Shown: piece after piece, positions 37,644 through 45,215 of the stretch
Layout of the letters: each line of letters starts with the position of its first letter
Position numbering within the stretch: the stretch's first letter is position 1
Source of the DNA: Rhodospirillaceae bacterium SYSU D60007
GTDB lineage: Bacteria; Pseudomonadota; Alphaproteobacteria; Reyranellales; Reyranellaceae
Length of the DNA: 46,241 nt
Reading direction: 5' to 3'
Assembly: GCA_003574685.1 (NCBI GenBank)
Contig: QOCQ01000033.1
Location: 1 to 46,241, forward strand
Translations under genes and position numbers: made by a program
The notes under the pieces: model-generated
What the model was told of the DNA's origin: nothing
Databases searched by the model: none
Seen by the model: the letters and a program-made list of their open reading frames with translations, nothing else

Positions 37644-37671
37644 CCTTCTCCCCGCGCAGGCGGGGAGAAGG
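37644..37671. terminator. hairpin between convergent genes
   Basis: CCTTCTCCCCGC (37644-37655) pairs perfectly with GCGGGGAGAAGG (37660-37671) around a 4-nt loop. It lies 12 nt after the haemagglutinin-type gene and 19 nt from the end of the convergent DUF1328 gene. There is no U-tract, so it is either a bidirectional terminator-like hairpin or a dispersed repeat. Confidence 0.6.
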
Positions 37672-37690
37672 GAATTATCTGTGGGGATTG

Positions 37691-37864
37691 TCAGAACACC
37701 GCGTCACCGATGGCGAAGGCGATGAGCACCACGACAATCGCGATAATGAGGAACACGGCGAACAGGACCTTCGCGACCCGTCCGGCCACTTCCGAAATGC
37801 CGGTGAAGCCGAGCGCGCCGGCGATCAGCGAAATAACCAGCGCAATCAGCGCCCATTTGAGCAT
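37691..37864 (-). CDS. DUF1328 (YtjA-like) small membrane protein
   Basis: The 57-residue protein begins [20 protein letters not shown] and continues [20 protein letters not shown], the well-conserved DUF1328 pattern. Two hydrophobic helices (about 4-22 and 33-52) are joined by a short loop. It is found widely in proteobacteria, and its function is unknown. Its start lies 9 nt after the ku stop on the same strand, so it may be co-transcribed with ku. Confidence 0.92.
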   Translation of the reverse strand: MLKWALIALVISLIAGALGFTGISEVAGRVAKVLFAVFLIIAIVVVLIAFAIGDAVF

Positions 37865-37873
37865 GGCGACCTC

Positions 37874-38740
37874 CTAGGCTGCACGTCGCGTCCTGCGCGT
37901 CTTCGATGCCGGCTTCGAGGCGGCCCGCGGACGGCGGCCGGTCCTGGTGGCCCGGCCGTTCTGGCCCGGCGTGCTGTCCAGGCTCTTGCGCAGCATGTCC
38001 ATGAGATCGACCACCTTGGGCTCGGTGAAGCGCGGCTGGGTGGCCACCGGCTTGCCCTTCATCTTCTGCCGGATCAGTTCCTTGACGGCCTTCTCGTAGC
38101 GGTCGGTGAATTCCGAGGGATCGAAGCGCGCGGATTGCTGGTCGATGATCTTCTCGGCGATCTCCAGCATCTGCCGCTCGGCCTTGGGCAGCTTTACGCC
38201 GCCGGTCGCCGCGTCGGCATCGCGGATCTCGTCATGCGTGCGCAGCGTGGTCACCAGCATGCGCTCCTCGCGCGGTTCCACAGCTACGATGCGCTCGCGC
38301 TGGCTCAGCACCAGCCGCCCCAGCGCGACCTTCTCCTTCTCCTGCATGGCTGCGAGAATCACCGCGAAGGCCTCGGTTCCCGTCTTGCCGTTGGGCGCGA
38401 GATAGTAGGGCTCGTCCCAGTAGATGCGGTCGATGGCGCTGGCGTCGACGAAGTGCTCGATCTCCAGCACCCGCGTGCTTTCGAGCTTCAGCGCGTCGAG
38501 ATCCTCGGGCTCGATCAGCACGTACTGGTTCTTGTTGACCTGGTAGCCCTTCACCAGCTTCTTGCGATCGACCTCTTCGCCGGTCGTCGCGTCATGGGCG
38601 ACCATCCGGATGCGGCTTTTGGTTTCCGGATTGATGAGATTGAAGCTGACGCCGGCCTTCGGTTCGGTCGCCTTGTACAGCGCGACCGGACAGGTCACCA
38701 GCGACAGACGCAGATGTCCTTGCCACGTCGGCCGCGCCAT
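37874..38740 (-). CDS. ku: Ku protein, non-homologous end joining
   Basis: The 288-residue protein binds double-strand DNA ends as a ring-shaped homodimer and recruits a ligase (usually LigD). The Ku core spans about residues 1-245 (ARPTWQGHLRLSLVTCPVALY, VKGYQVNKNQYVLIEPEDLD, YYLAPNGKTGTEAFAVI). The lysine/arginine-rich tail (RTGRRPRAASKPASKTRR) is the usual bacterial extension. I chose the ATG at 38740, which follows an AGGAGGTGG ribosome site. No LigD gene is in this window. The DUF1328 gene follows on the same strand. Confidence 0.96.
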   Translation of the reverse strand: MARPTWQGHLRLSLVTCPVALYKATEPKAGVSFNLINPETKSRIRMVAHDATTGEEVDRKKLVKGYQVNKNQYVLIEPEDLDALKLESTRVLEIEHFVDASAIDRIYWDEPYYLAPNGKTGTEAFAVILAAMQEKEKVALGRLVLSQRERIVAVEPREERMLVTTLRTHDEIRDADAATGGVKLPKAERQMLEIAEKIIDQQSARFDPSEFTDRYEKAVKELIRQKMKGKPVATQPRFTEPKVVDLMDMLRKSLDSTPGQNGRATRTGRRPRAASKPASKTRRTRRAA

Positions 38741-38872
38741 CGAACCACCTCCTGGCTGTCGGGAGACAACGGCGGGAAGGCCACGGAAGTTGCAGATGGC
38801 TGTCCATGCCGGGAAACAGGCTTGCAGATGCCGCGGTAGCAATTGTCACATGTTCCGGGTTATTGCCCGCGC

Positions 38873-39649
38873 ATGCTGAATCCACATGCGACCAAGGCTC
38901 CATCGGCCCTGCCCAGGATCGTTTCCCTGGAGGGCTGCACGAATTTCCGCGATCTCGGCGGCTACCGGACAGTGGACGGACGGCGGGTGCGCCACGGCCT
39001 TGTCTTCCGTTCCGCGCATCTGGGCGGCCTGACGCAGGCTGACCGGCACGTGCTCGCCACCTTGGGGGTGCGTACGGTCGTTGACCTGCGGGGTGTGAGC
39101 GAGGCGGCCGAGACTCCGCACGCGCTTGACGGGCTCGGCGCCGAGATCATGGCCGCCGCCATCGAGCCCCGCGTCGGCGAACGGATCCGTGCGGCGCTGG
39201 CGAATGGCGGTGCGACCCCTGACGCGATTGCCGGCTTCATGATCGAGCACTATCGCGACTATCCGGGATATGGCGCCGCAGCCTTCCGGACCCTTTTCAC
39301 GGCCCTGCTGGACGGCGCGCGCCGGCCGCTGGTGTTCCACTGCACCGCCGGCAAGGACCGCACCGGCTTTGCCGCGGCCCTGCTGTTGTCGGTGCTGGGC
39401 GTGCCCTGGGCCGCCATTCTCGACGACTATCTCCATACCAATGCAGTATGGACCGGGCATGTCGGGCGATACCTGGAGCTCGACGCGGCGACGCGCGCGG
39501 CCTTGATCGAGGCGCGCGCCGCCTACCTGGAGGCGGCCTTTGCGGCGCTGCGCGAAACCCACGGCAGCGTCGAAGGCTTCTGTGCGGACGCGCTCGGCAT
39601 AAACAGCGTCTGCCGTGCCCGACTGCTCACGGAAATGCTGGAAGCGTAG
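38873..39649 (+). CDS. protein tyrosine/serine phosphatase (Y_phosphatase3-like)
   Basis: The 258-residue phosphatase has the CX5R signature FHCTAGKDRTGFAAAL with nucleophile C157 and R163. The family N-terminal motif is LEGCTNFRDLGGYRTVDG near residue 20, which places it with bacterial dual-specificity/atypical tyrosine phosphatases. The aspartate general acid is not obvious. It is transcribed divergently from ku. The ATG at 38873 is preferred; an in-frame start at 38843 adds ten unconserved residues. Confidence 0.9.
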   Translation: MLNPHATKAPSALPRIVSLEGCTNFRDLGGYRTVDGRRVRHGLVFRSAHLGGLTQADRHVLATLGVRTVVDLRGVSEAAETPHALDGLGAEIMAAAIEPRVGERIRAALANGGATPDAIAGFMIEHYRDYPGYGAAAFRTLFTALLDGARRPLVFHCTAGKDRTGFAAALLLSVLGVPWAAILDDYLHTNAVWTGHVGRYLELDAATRAALIEARAAYLEAAFAALRETHGSVEGFCADALGINSVCRARLLTEMLEA

Positions 39650-39653
39650 GCCC

Positions 39654-40148
39654 TCACGCGGCGTGTGGACGGGTGTCGGGTTCGGCGCCGTCGAAGCCCA
39701 GCCCCCGAAGCTGGGCGATGGTGCGCCCGGCTGAACGGTGGTGGATGAACGTGCCGCCGGCTGCCTCCCATGCGTCGCGCAAGGCTTCGCGGTCGTCCAC
39801 CAGCACATGGCCGGGCGCGGCAAAGCGGTGCTTCTCGCGGGACATGGTGGTGATGACCTCCACGTTGCGGCCCAGCATGTTGGCGACCCAGCGCCGCTTC
39901 TGCGGCGCCGCCCAGGTGCCGCGCGGCAGGCCGGTCAGGATCCGGGGACGATGCGGCCGGCAGAAATCCCACAGGATTTGTGCGTCGTGCATCATGTGCA
40001 GCGTGGCGAAGAACGCCGGCGCTTTCGCCAGCGCCGCCCACATGCGCCGGGCCGGGAGCTGATCCGGCCGCTTGCCCAGCAGCATCTCCACGCCGCGGTC
40101 GAAATCCGCCAGCACGCCATCGAGATCAAGAAAGAGCCGGCGCGCCAT
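39654..40148 (-). CDS. HAD-family 5'-nucleotidase-like phosphatase
   Basis: The 164-residue protein starts with the HAD motif I LFLDLDGVLADFDRGV (nucleophile aspartate near residue 8). It has the ILTGLPRG motif II region, and the HVLVDDREALRDAWEAAGG motif IV carries the paired aspartates. The DLDGVLADFD form and small size match the 5'(3')-deoxyribonucleotidase (NT5C) group, which dephosphorylates nucleoside monophosphates. The exact substrate is uncertain. It converges on the phosphatase gene with a 4-nt gap. Confidence 0.85.
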   Translation of the reverse strand: MARRLFLDLDGVLADFDRGVEMLLGKRPDQLPARRMWAALAKAPAFFATLHMMHDAQILWDFCRPHRPRILTGLPRGTWAAPQKRRWVANMLGRNVEVITTMSREKHRFAAPGHVLVDDREALRDAWEAAGGTFIHHRSAGRTIAQLRGLGFDGAEPDTRPHAA

Positions 40149-40170
40149 GACGAGTCTTGCCCCGCAACCG

Positions 40171-41151
40171 TCAATAGCCGCCGATGATGGGCAGGATTTC
40201 GCCGCTGATGTAGCTTGAGCAGGATGGCGCGGCGAGGAACACGAAGGCGGGGGCGATCTCCTCGGGCTGCGCGGGGCGGCCCATCGGCGTCTGCTGGCCG
40301 AACTTCGCGACCTTCTCCGCCCCCTTGTCGGCGGGATTGAGCGGCGTCCACACCGGACCGGGCGCCACCGCGTTCACCCGGATGCCGCGGTCCATCAGGT
40401 GTGCGGAGAGCGCGCGCGTGAAGGCGTGGATGCCGCCCTTGGTCAGCGAATAGTCGAGCAGCTCCTTGCTGCCGCGCAGCCCCGTCACCGAGCCGCAATT
40501 GAGGATCGAGCCGTCCTTCTGCAAATGCGGCACCGCGGCCTTCGCCATGTTGAAATAGCCGTAGAGATTGGTCTTCAGCGTGCGGTCGAACTGCTCGTCG
40601 CTCAGATCCTCGATGCGCGCCACGTGCTGCTGGAACGCTGCGTTGTTCACCAGGATGTCGAGCCGGCCGAACATCTTCACCGTGTCCTCGACTGCGCGGC
40701 GGCAGAAGGCCGGATCGGCGACGTCGCCCGCCATGGTCATGCAGGGCTGGCCCTCGGCCTCGACCGCTTGCTTGGTGATCGCGGCATCCTCGTGCTCGTC
40801 GAGATAGACGATAGCCACGCGCGCGCCCTCACGCGCGTAGAGCACGGCGATGGCGCGTCCGATACCGGAATCGCCGCCGGTGATCAGCGCCACCATGCCC
40901 TCGAGCTTGCTCGAGCCGCGATAGCCCGCGGCCTGAAAGCGCGGCGCCGGCTGGAGCTCCGTCTCGCGGCCGGGTTTGGCCTGGTGCTGCGGCGGCAAGG
41001 GCGGCGCGGGATAGGGCTGCGCGCCCGCCTGCATCGGCTTCTCCTTCGGCTTGTCGGCGCGGCGGTTGGCCGCGTCGGCCTCGCGCTGGATCTTGCGGCC
41101 CGCTTCTGCGGCCTGCCGGGACTGCTGCATGCCCGAGTTTCGCGTGCTCAT
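40171..41151 (-). CDS. SDR-family oxidoreductase with N-terminal extension
   Basis: The 326-residue enzyme is a short-chain dehydrogenase of the YghA-like group: NAD(P)-binding GGDSGIGRA, NNAAFQQ, catalytic YSLTKGG and PGPVWTPLNP. The first 85 residues are a Pro/Gln/Lys-rich, probably disordered extension before LEGMVALITGG. Such extensions are common in this subgroup, which is often annotated as a glucose or general stress protein. I chose the ATG at 41151 (MSTRNSGMQQ); the frame upstream of it is open but not family-like. The divergent neighbour is a lysine-rich DUF6496-like gene. Confidence 0.9.
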   Translation of the reverse strand: MSTRNSGMQQSRQAAEAGRKIQREADAANRRADKPKEKPMQAGAQPYPAPPLPPQHQAKPGRETELQPAPRFQAAGYRGSSKLEGMVALITGGDSGIGRAIAVLYAREGARVAIVYLDEHEDAAITKQAVEAEGQPCMTMAGDVADPAFCRRAVEDTVKMFGRLDILVNNAAFQQHVARIEDLSDEQFDRTLKTNLYGYFNMAKAAVPHLQKDGSILNCGSVTGLRGSKELLDYSLTKGGIHAFTRALSAHLMDRGIRVNAVAPGPVWTPLNPADKGAEKVAKFGQQTPMGRPAQPEEIAPAFVFLAAPSCSSYISGEILPIIGGY

Positions 41152-41284
41152 CGCTCTATCCCCGCTGCCAATCACGCATCGGCCCGCCAACGTACGGCCG
41201 GACTTTCGGTTCCGGACGGCAACTTTCGCCGTGCCCCGCACGTTCACGAAAGGCTTGCCCAACGCAACGCAGGAAGGAGGCAAC

Positions 41285-41518
41285 ATGGCACGCAGATATT
41301 CGCGCTCCGCGTCACGCGACGTGCAGCGGGCCATGCACAAGCGCAAGGCCGGCACGCTGCGCAAGAGCAAGGCTGGCCGCGGCGGCAAGGTGAAGAGCCG
41401 CAAGCAGGCCATCGCCATCGGCCTGTCCGAGGCCCGCCGCAAGGGCAAGAAGGTCCCCGCCCGCCGCAAATCCGCCTCCACCCGGCGGAAATCCACCGCG
41501 AGGAGGAAGGCGGCGTAG
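41285..41518 (+). CDS. lysine/arginine-rich small protein, DUF6496-like
   Basis: The 77-residue protein is extremely basic (MARRYSRSASRDVQRAMHKR at the start) and ends in histone-H1-like repeats of A, R, K and S (ARRKSASTRRKSTARRKAA). The middle SRKQAIAIGLSEARRKGKKV is the conserved part of this small-protein family. A nucleic-acid-binding or stress role is guessed from charge only. A strong AGGAGGCAAC ribosome site precedes the ATG. The open frame extends upstream to 41051 inside the SDR gene and is not used. Confidence 0.85.
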   Translation: MARRYSRSASRDVQRAMHKRKAGTLRKSKAGRGGKVKSRKQAIAIGLSEARRKGKKVPARRKSASTRRKSTARRKAA

Positions 41519-41537
41519 CCTTTGCGCAGTTCTTTCT

Positions 41538-41658
41538 CCTTCCCCCGGAGGGGGAAGGTGGCGCGAAGCGCCGGAAGGGGGATGCCGCCACAAGCACGGC
41601 GTGCGCGTTGAGAGATCCCCCTTCCGCCCTTCGGGCACCTTCCCCCTCCGGGGGAAGG
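41538..41658. repeat. CCTTCCCCC palindromic element, copy B
   Basis: This is the same element as at 30223-30364, but shorter (121 bp): CCTTCCCCCGGAGGGGGAAGG on the left, its complement on the right, and the GGTGGCGCGAAGCGCCGG / GGTGCCCGAAGGGCGG variants in the arms. It lies between convergent genes, where it could end transcription from both sides. Confidence 0.85.
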
Positions 41659-41678
41659 TTGTCCTCGCTCTCACTACC

Positions 41679-42404
41679 CTACGGCACCGCCAGCAGCTCC
41701 GCCACGACGAGGTCGGGTGCGGAGATGATGCAGTTGTGCCCCGCCGCGATCGGGCGGAAGCGCACCTCCGGCATGGCCTGCACCCGCTCGTGGCTGCCGG
41801 CGGACACGGGATAGCGCGGCTTGACGCAGGCGATATAGGTCATCGGCACGCCGTTGCCGGGCGCGTGGCGCAGCCGGATCGGCTCGGTGTAGCAGCGCAG
41901 CGGATGCGGCGTGAGCTGCCGGTGCGTCCAGCGCGCCAGGTCGGGGTCGTCGATGATCAGGCTGGTGACCGGTGCGAAGGGCAGCACCGGCACGCCGTTG
42001 ATCGCCTGCGCCAGCTTCTGCCGCTTGTCGGCGATCTCGCGCGGAATGCGCCCGAAGATCGACTGGCCATCGCGCGCGATGCCGCCGTCGATGATCACCA
42101 GATGCACCACGCGTTCGGGCATGCGGTCCACCACCAGCGCCGCGATCAGGCTGCCGAAGGAATGGCCGACCAGCACCACGTGGTGCAGGTCGTTCTCCAC
42201 CAGGCAGGCGATCGCGTCCTCGGCGCAACTCTCGTTGCCCGTCTCTGCCGACAGCTCATGCGCACGCTCCGCCAGCCCGCGGAAGGTGGGCGCAAACACG
42301 CGATGCCCCGCCGCGCGCAGGCGCTCGGCGACAAACGTCCACGCCCAGCCACCCATCCAGGCGCCGGCGAGACACACGAACGTGCGGGGGGCAGAAAATG
42401 GCAC
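41679..42404 (-). CDS. alpha/beta hydrolase, methylesterase-like
   Basis: The fold is an alpha/beta hydrolase: the oxyanion/start strand TFVCLAGAWMGGWAW, the nucleophile elbow VLVGHSFGS and a C-terminal histidine in IAAGHNCIISAPDLV. The pattern resembles salicylate methylesterase-type enzymes, which hydrolyse small esters. The start is uncertain: there is no ATG near the first strand, and the GTG at 42404 (VPFSAPRTF) gives 241 residues. The frame is open up to 42536. The upstream DNA is atypical, so the original 5' end may have been replaced. Confidence 0.78.
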   Translation of the reverse strand: MPFSAPRTFVCLAGAWMGGWAWTFVAERLRAAGHRVFAPTFRGLAERAHELSAETGNESCAEDAIACLVENDLHHVVLVGHSFGSLIAALVVDRMPERVVHLVIIDGGIARDGQSIFGRIPREIADKRQKLAQAINGVPVLPFAPVTSLIIDDPDLARWTHRQLTPHPLRCYTEPIRLRHAPGNGVPMTYIACVKPRYPVSAGSHERVQAMPEVRFRPIAAGHNCIISAPDLVVAELLAVP

Positions 42405-42755
42405 AGCAGAGTAAGCTAGCGTCTTGTTCCGCAACTTCGTAGCATATTTGCCGAGGTCGCTTGGTTGGGTACAACTTGGCTGCGAGTTCGAGCAGCTCCA
42501 GGGCGACCACCATGTTAACCCCGGCGAAGCCGACAATACTGACAGCCTTGCTCGCCCTTCAGATGGGCTTCCGGCCTTGGCAAGACACTGCCTGAGGCAG
42601 AGGCGGCGATGCTACTCGCATCTGCGCAAGACAGAGGGGCGTCGCCAGAGGATGAGACAGTGCCCGCGTAGCTACAGCACGACCATCAAGGACGGCGTAT
42701 ACCCCATCTTGAGGTGGGCTTGTCTTCACCTAGCTTGACTAGAATGGACTCGACT
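42405..42755. other. gap without a convincing gene
   Basis: This 351-nt stretch has a lower GC content and weaker codon bias than the flanks. A minus-strand frame starting at 42513 with MVVALELLELAAKLYPTKRP has a helical, protein-like start but runs out of frame into the alpha/beta hydrolase gene. It may be a gene remnant. I see no RNA gene, repeat or promoter that I can defend. Confidence 0.5.
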
Positions 42756-43016
42756 ATGTGGATCTTTCTGAACGACGCTTTCTTCTCCATCGTCGATACA
42801 GGCGCAGCAACCGACACCGGACGCGACTGGCTGCTGGTACGGGCGCGACACCGGGGACATCGAGAGGGTGTTCCCGAGCTACGAGGTCAAGGTCACGCCC
42901 GAAAGCGACTATCGGTTTCGGGCGGTGGTGCCGCGCAAGGCTTGCGTCACCTGTCAGCCGCGACCGGAAGCCCATGACGCCTCGCCACTTACCAAGATTT
43001 TGATGGTCTCTTCCTG
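42756..43016 (+). pseudogene. frameshifted small conserved gene (MWIFLNDAF-type)
   Basis: The ATG at 42756 gives MWIFLNDAFFSIVD and then DWLLVRARH, after which the frame breaks. The next frame continues with GDIERVFPSYEVKVTPESDY and RFRAVVPRKACVTC to a stop near 43016. I recognise this as a small conserved hypothetical family in which LLVRAR-x2-GDIE-xVFP is continuous. A 2-nt deletion or 1-nt insertion near 42850-42856 explains the break. The C-terminal end also differs from the family. The function is unknown. Confidence 0.65.
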
Positions 43017-43027
43017 AACCGTATCAG

Positions 43028-43258
43028 TCATAAAACACCCCGCGAAATCGGGTTTACGGAAGCCTTCTCTTTGGAAGTCTCAGGTGTCTGACGGAGAGGT
43101 TGTGATGATCGAGCCAGATCTTCGATTTTGGTTATTCCTTGCTTGGCCTTGAATTCCTCGATCTTCTGTCGTTGCTCCTCGGGAGAGAGGGGCTTGCTGT
43201 TTTTCCAGCGCTTGCTCCGCTCGAACCGCGCGACTTCATTGTCTGTATACTTCGACAT
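43028..43258 (-). CDS. small hypothetical protein
   Basis: The 76-residue product starts MSKYTDNEVARFERSKRWKN and is hydrophilic and helical (LSPEEQRQKIEEFKAKQGIT). It has GAGG at a suitable distance before the ATG. I do not recognise the family. The composition looks like a genuine protein rather than random frame: few Cys/Trp and regular charge patterns. It stands alone in the atypical patch. Confidence 0.5.
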   Translation of the reverse strand: MSKYTDNEVARFERSKRWKNSKPLSPEEQRQKIEEFKAKQGITKIEDLARSSQPLRQTPETSKEKASVNPISRGVL

Positions 43259-43435
43259 TGCATCCTCACTTGTTCCGAGATGCCGATGGGGGGTCAAGAG
43301 AAGCCCGCATCGTTCCCCGTTCCGTATCGCAGGCACGACGCGGAGCGCGCGCCGTGAGCTTAGTAGCGGTCCCTGGTAAGAGCTGGATCAGCCGTCGGCG
43401 TCTCCTGGCACGACCGACAGGGGCAACGGCATGCC

Positions 43436-43654
43436 CTAGTGCCACTCGAGCCGATACAAGCCCACAGGCGGGAATGCCGGATCAAGATCCCGATAGTCAT
43501 GCGAGCTGATGTGAGTCGGCGGCTTGCCCATGGCGGCACGGCGGAAAATCTCTACCCGCTCATCTTCGACCACGAACATGGTGACCCGGTTGTCGTACCA
43601 GCAGCTACCAATGCGGGCTAGGTACCCCGGCTCCACCAAGAACCTTTTCGACAT
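43436..43654 (-). CDS. small hypothetical protein
   Basis: The 72-residue product starts MSKRFLVEPGYLARIGSCWY and contains DNRVTMFVVEDERVEIFRRA and HDYRDLDPAFPPVGLYRLEW. Alternating hydrophobic and charged residues suggest a small beta-rich domain. I do not recognise a family, and no neighbour suggests a role. Confidence 0.45.
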   Translation of the reverse strand: MSKRFLVEPGYLARIGSCWYDNRVTMFVVEDERVEIFRRAAMGKPPTHISSHDYRDLDPAFPPVGLYRLEWH

Positions 43655-44011
43655 GGCGACTTGGGCTCCAACCACCGCTGCCGGTGCGCGACCGGCCCAC
43701 CCGCGACTGTTACGGGACCATCAGTGCGATACCGGGCGCAGGGTGATGTTGTCTCTCTATGTTGTGTCCGCAGTGGATCGAAAGCCGCAGGGTGCTGCTG
43801 CGTGCGATTAGTTTGGCGCCGATCTCTTCAGCAAGCATCTTCCTACGGCTGTGCCCTGTCCGGCCAGCTCAGAAGCCGCCGATACTGCCGCCGGGAAGGC
43901 GATCTAGAGCGCTAGCACGGCGCTGGATAAGGCGGAGTTGAGCGCCCGGATAGGGCGGGAATACGTCCGCCGCGAAGGCCAGATGAGCACGTGCGGCGGG
44001 CGCGGCCTGTC
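43655..44011. other. 357-nt gap without a gene
   Basis: No frame here has protein-like composition, and I see no RNA gene or clear hairpin. It forms the right edge of the atypical patch that begins near 42.4 kb. Confidence 0.5.
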
Positions 44012-44692
44012 TTACGCCGCGCGGCGGGCGGCGGTGCGGGGCAGCCGGGCGGTGTCGCGCGCGCGGCTGAGCGCGGCCACGAGCGTGTCGTAGGCGCTGC
44101 GGCGGGCGGGCTCGTCGCGCAGGCGCAGCACGTAGGAAGGATGGATGGTGATCACCACCCGCGGGCCTTCGGCCATCTCGTGCACGGTGGCGCCGTCGCG
44201 GGTGATGCTGACGGGGCGGCCCAGCAGGGCGCGGCCGGCGGTGGCGCCCAGCGCCACGATCACGCGGGGCTGGACGACATCGAGCTCCTTGTCGAGCCAC
44301 CAGCGGCAGCGGTCGATCTCGTAAGCATTGGGGCGCTTGTGCAGCCGGCGCTTGCCGCGCGGCTCGTTCTTGAAATGCTTGACGGCGTTGGTGACGAAGA
44401 GCTCGTCACGCGCGATGCCGGCATCGGCCAGCGCCTTGTCGAGGATCTGGCCGGCCGGTCCCACGAAGGGGCGTCCCGCGATGTCCTCGCGGTCGCCGGG
44501 CTGCTCGCCCACCAGCATGACGGCCGCATGCGAGGCGCCCTCGCCGGCGACGCCCTGGGTCGCGTTGCGGTAGAGCGGACAGCGGGTGCAGCCCTGCACG
44601 TCGTCCCAGATCGCCGCGATCGCGGGCTCGCGGCGCGGCTCCGGCATCCCCGGCTCCGCGCCATGCGCGCGGGCGCGGGAGCGGACGCCCAT
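44012..44692 (-). CDS. udgX: UdgX-type uracil-DNA glycosylase
   Basis: The 226-residue protein belongs to the iron-sulfur uracil-DNA glycosylases and carries the UdgX signatures. C35 and C38 (CTRC) and C129 are candidate cluster ligands, and the position of the remaining family-4 cysteine reads NAVKHFK (H106). The active-site motif is GEQPGDRED (62-70), the UdgX-specific loop is GKRRLHKRP with H118, and the late HPS motif is IHPSYVLRLR. In UdgX the loop histidine forms a covalent bond with the abasic sugar after removing uracil. It lies 9 nt downstream of a PRC-barrel gene. GAGG precedes the ATG; an internal Met at residue 16 is an alternative start. Confidence 0.9.
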   Translation of the reverse strand: MGVRSRARAHGAEPGMPEPRREPAIAAIWDDVQGCTRCPLYRNATQGVAGEGASHAAVMLVGEQPGDREDIAGRPFVGPAGQILDKALADAGIARDELFVTNAVKHFKNEPRGKRRLHKRPNAYEIDRCRWWLDKELDVVQPRVIVALGATAGRALLGRPVSITRDGATVHEMAEGPRVVITIHPSYVLRLRDEPARRSAYDTLVAALSRARDTARLPRTAARRAA

Positions 44693-44701
44693 CGTCGCGC
44701 C

Positions 44702-45076
44702 TCAGGTCCAGTAGGGCGGCGCGCGGTAGTAGCGGTCGACCGTGCGGCCGTATTCCGGCGTCCAGCGGAAATCCTCGATGCGCTCGAACCAGGGCGCGGC
44801 CTCCAGCAGCTTGCGGTCGAGGTCCACGACATAGCCGCCGGCGCGCTCGTCGTACTTCAGCGTCGACCAGGGCAGGGGATGGTACGCCTCGCCGATGCCG
44901 AGAAAGCCGCCGAACGACATCACGGCGTAGATGGTCTGGCCGCTGACCTTGTCGAGCATGAGGTGCTCGATGGTGCCGAGCTTCTCGCCGGCAGTGTTGA
45001 AGACGGGCGTGTCCACCAGCTTGTCGGCCGCGATCAGGCTGCCGGCGCCCACCGTGCGTGCCAGGTCGTCAGGCAT
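44702..45076 (-). CDS. PRC-barrel domain protein
   Basis: The 124-residue protein has a single PRC-barrel (about residues 12-85: LIAADKLVDTPVFNTAGEKL, GTIEHLMLDKVSGQTIYAVM, YHPLPWSTLKYDE). Stand-alone PRC-barrels are common in alphaproteobacteria and thought to mediate protein contacts in stress or envelope roles; no precise role is known. The tail RWTPEYGRTVDRYYRAPPYW is Tyr/Arg rich. It is the first gene of a likely two-gene unit with udgX. Confidence 0.88.
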   Translation of the reverse strand: MPDDLARTVGAGSLIAADKLVDTPVFNTAGEKLGTIEHLMLDKVSGQTIYAVMSFGGFLGIGEAYHPLPWSTLKYDERAGGYVVDLDRKLLEAAPWFERIEDFRWTPEYGRTVDRYYRAPPYWT

Positions 45077-45215
45077 GGGCCACCTCCGGTTTCCATCAGT
45101 GCAGCCAACGGCGCCTGTCCGGGGGAGTTCCCGACCTGCTTCCCCGGCATTCCATGGGCTCCGACGGTCGCCGAGGTGTCCAATTCTGATACCTGTGCAG
45201 GCTAGCTATAACTCC

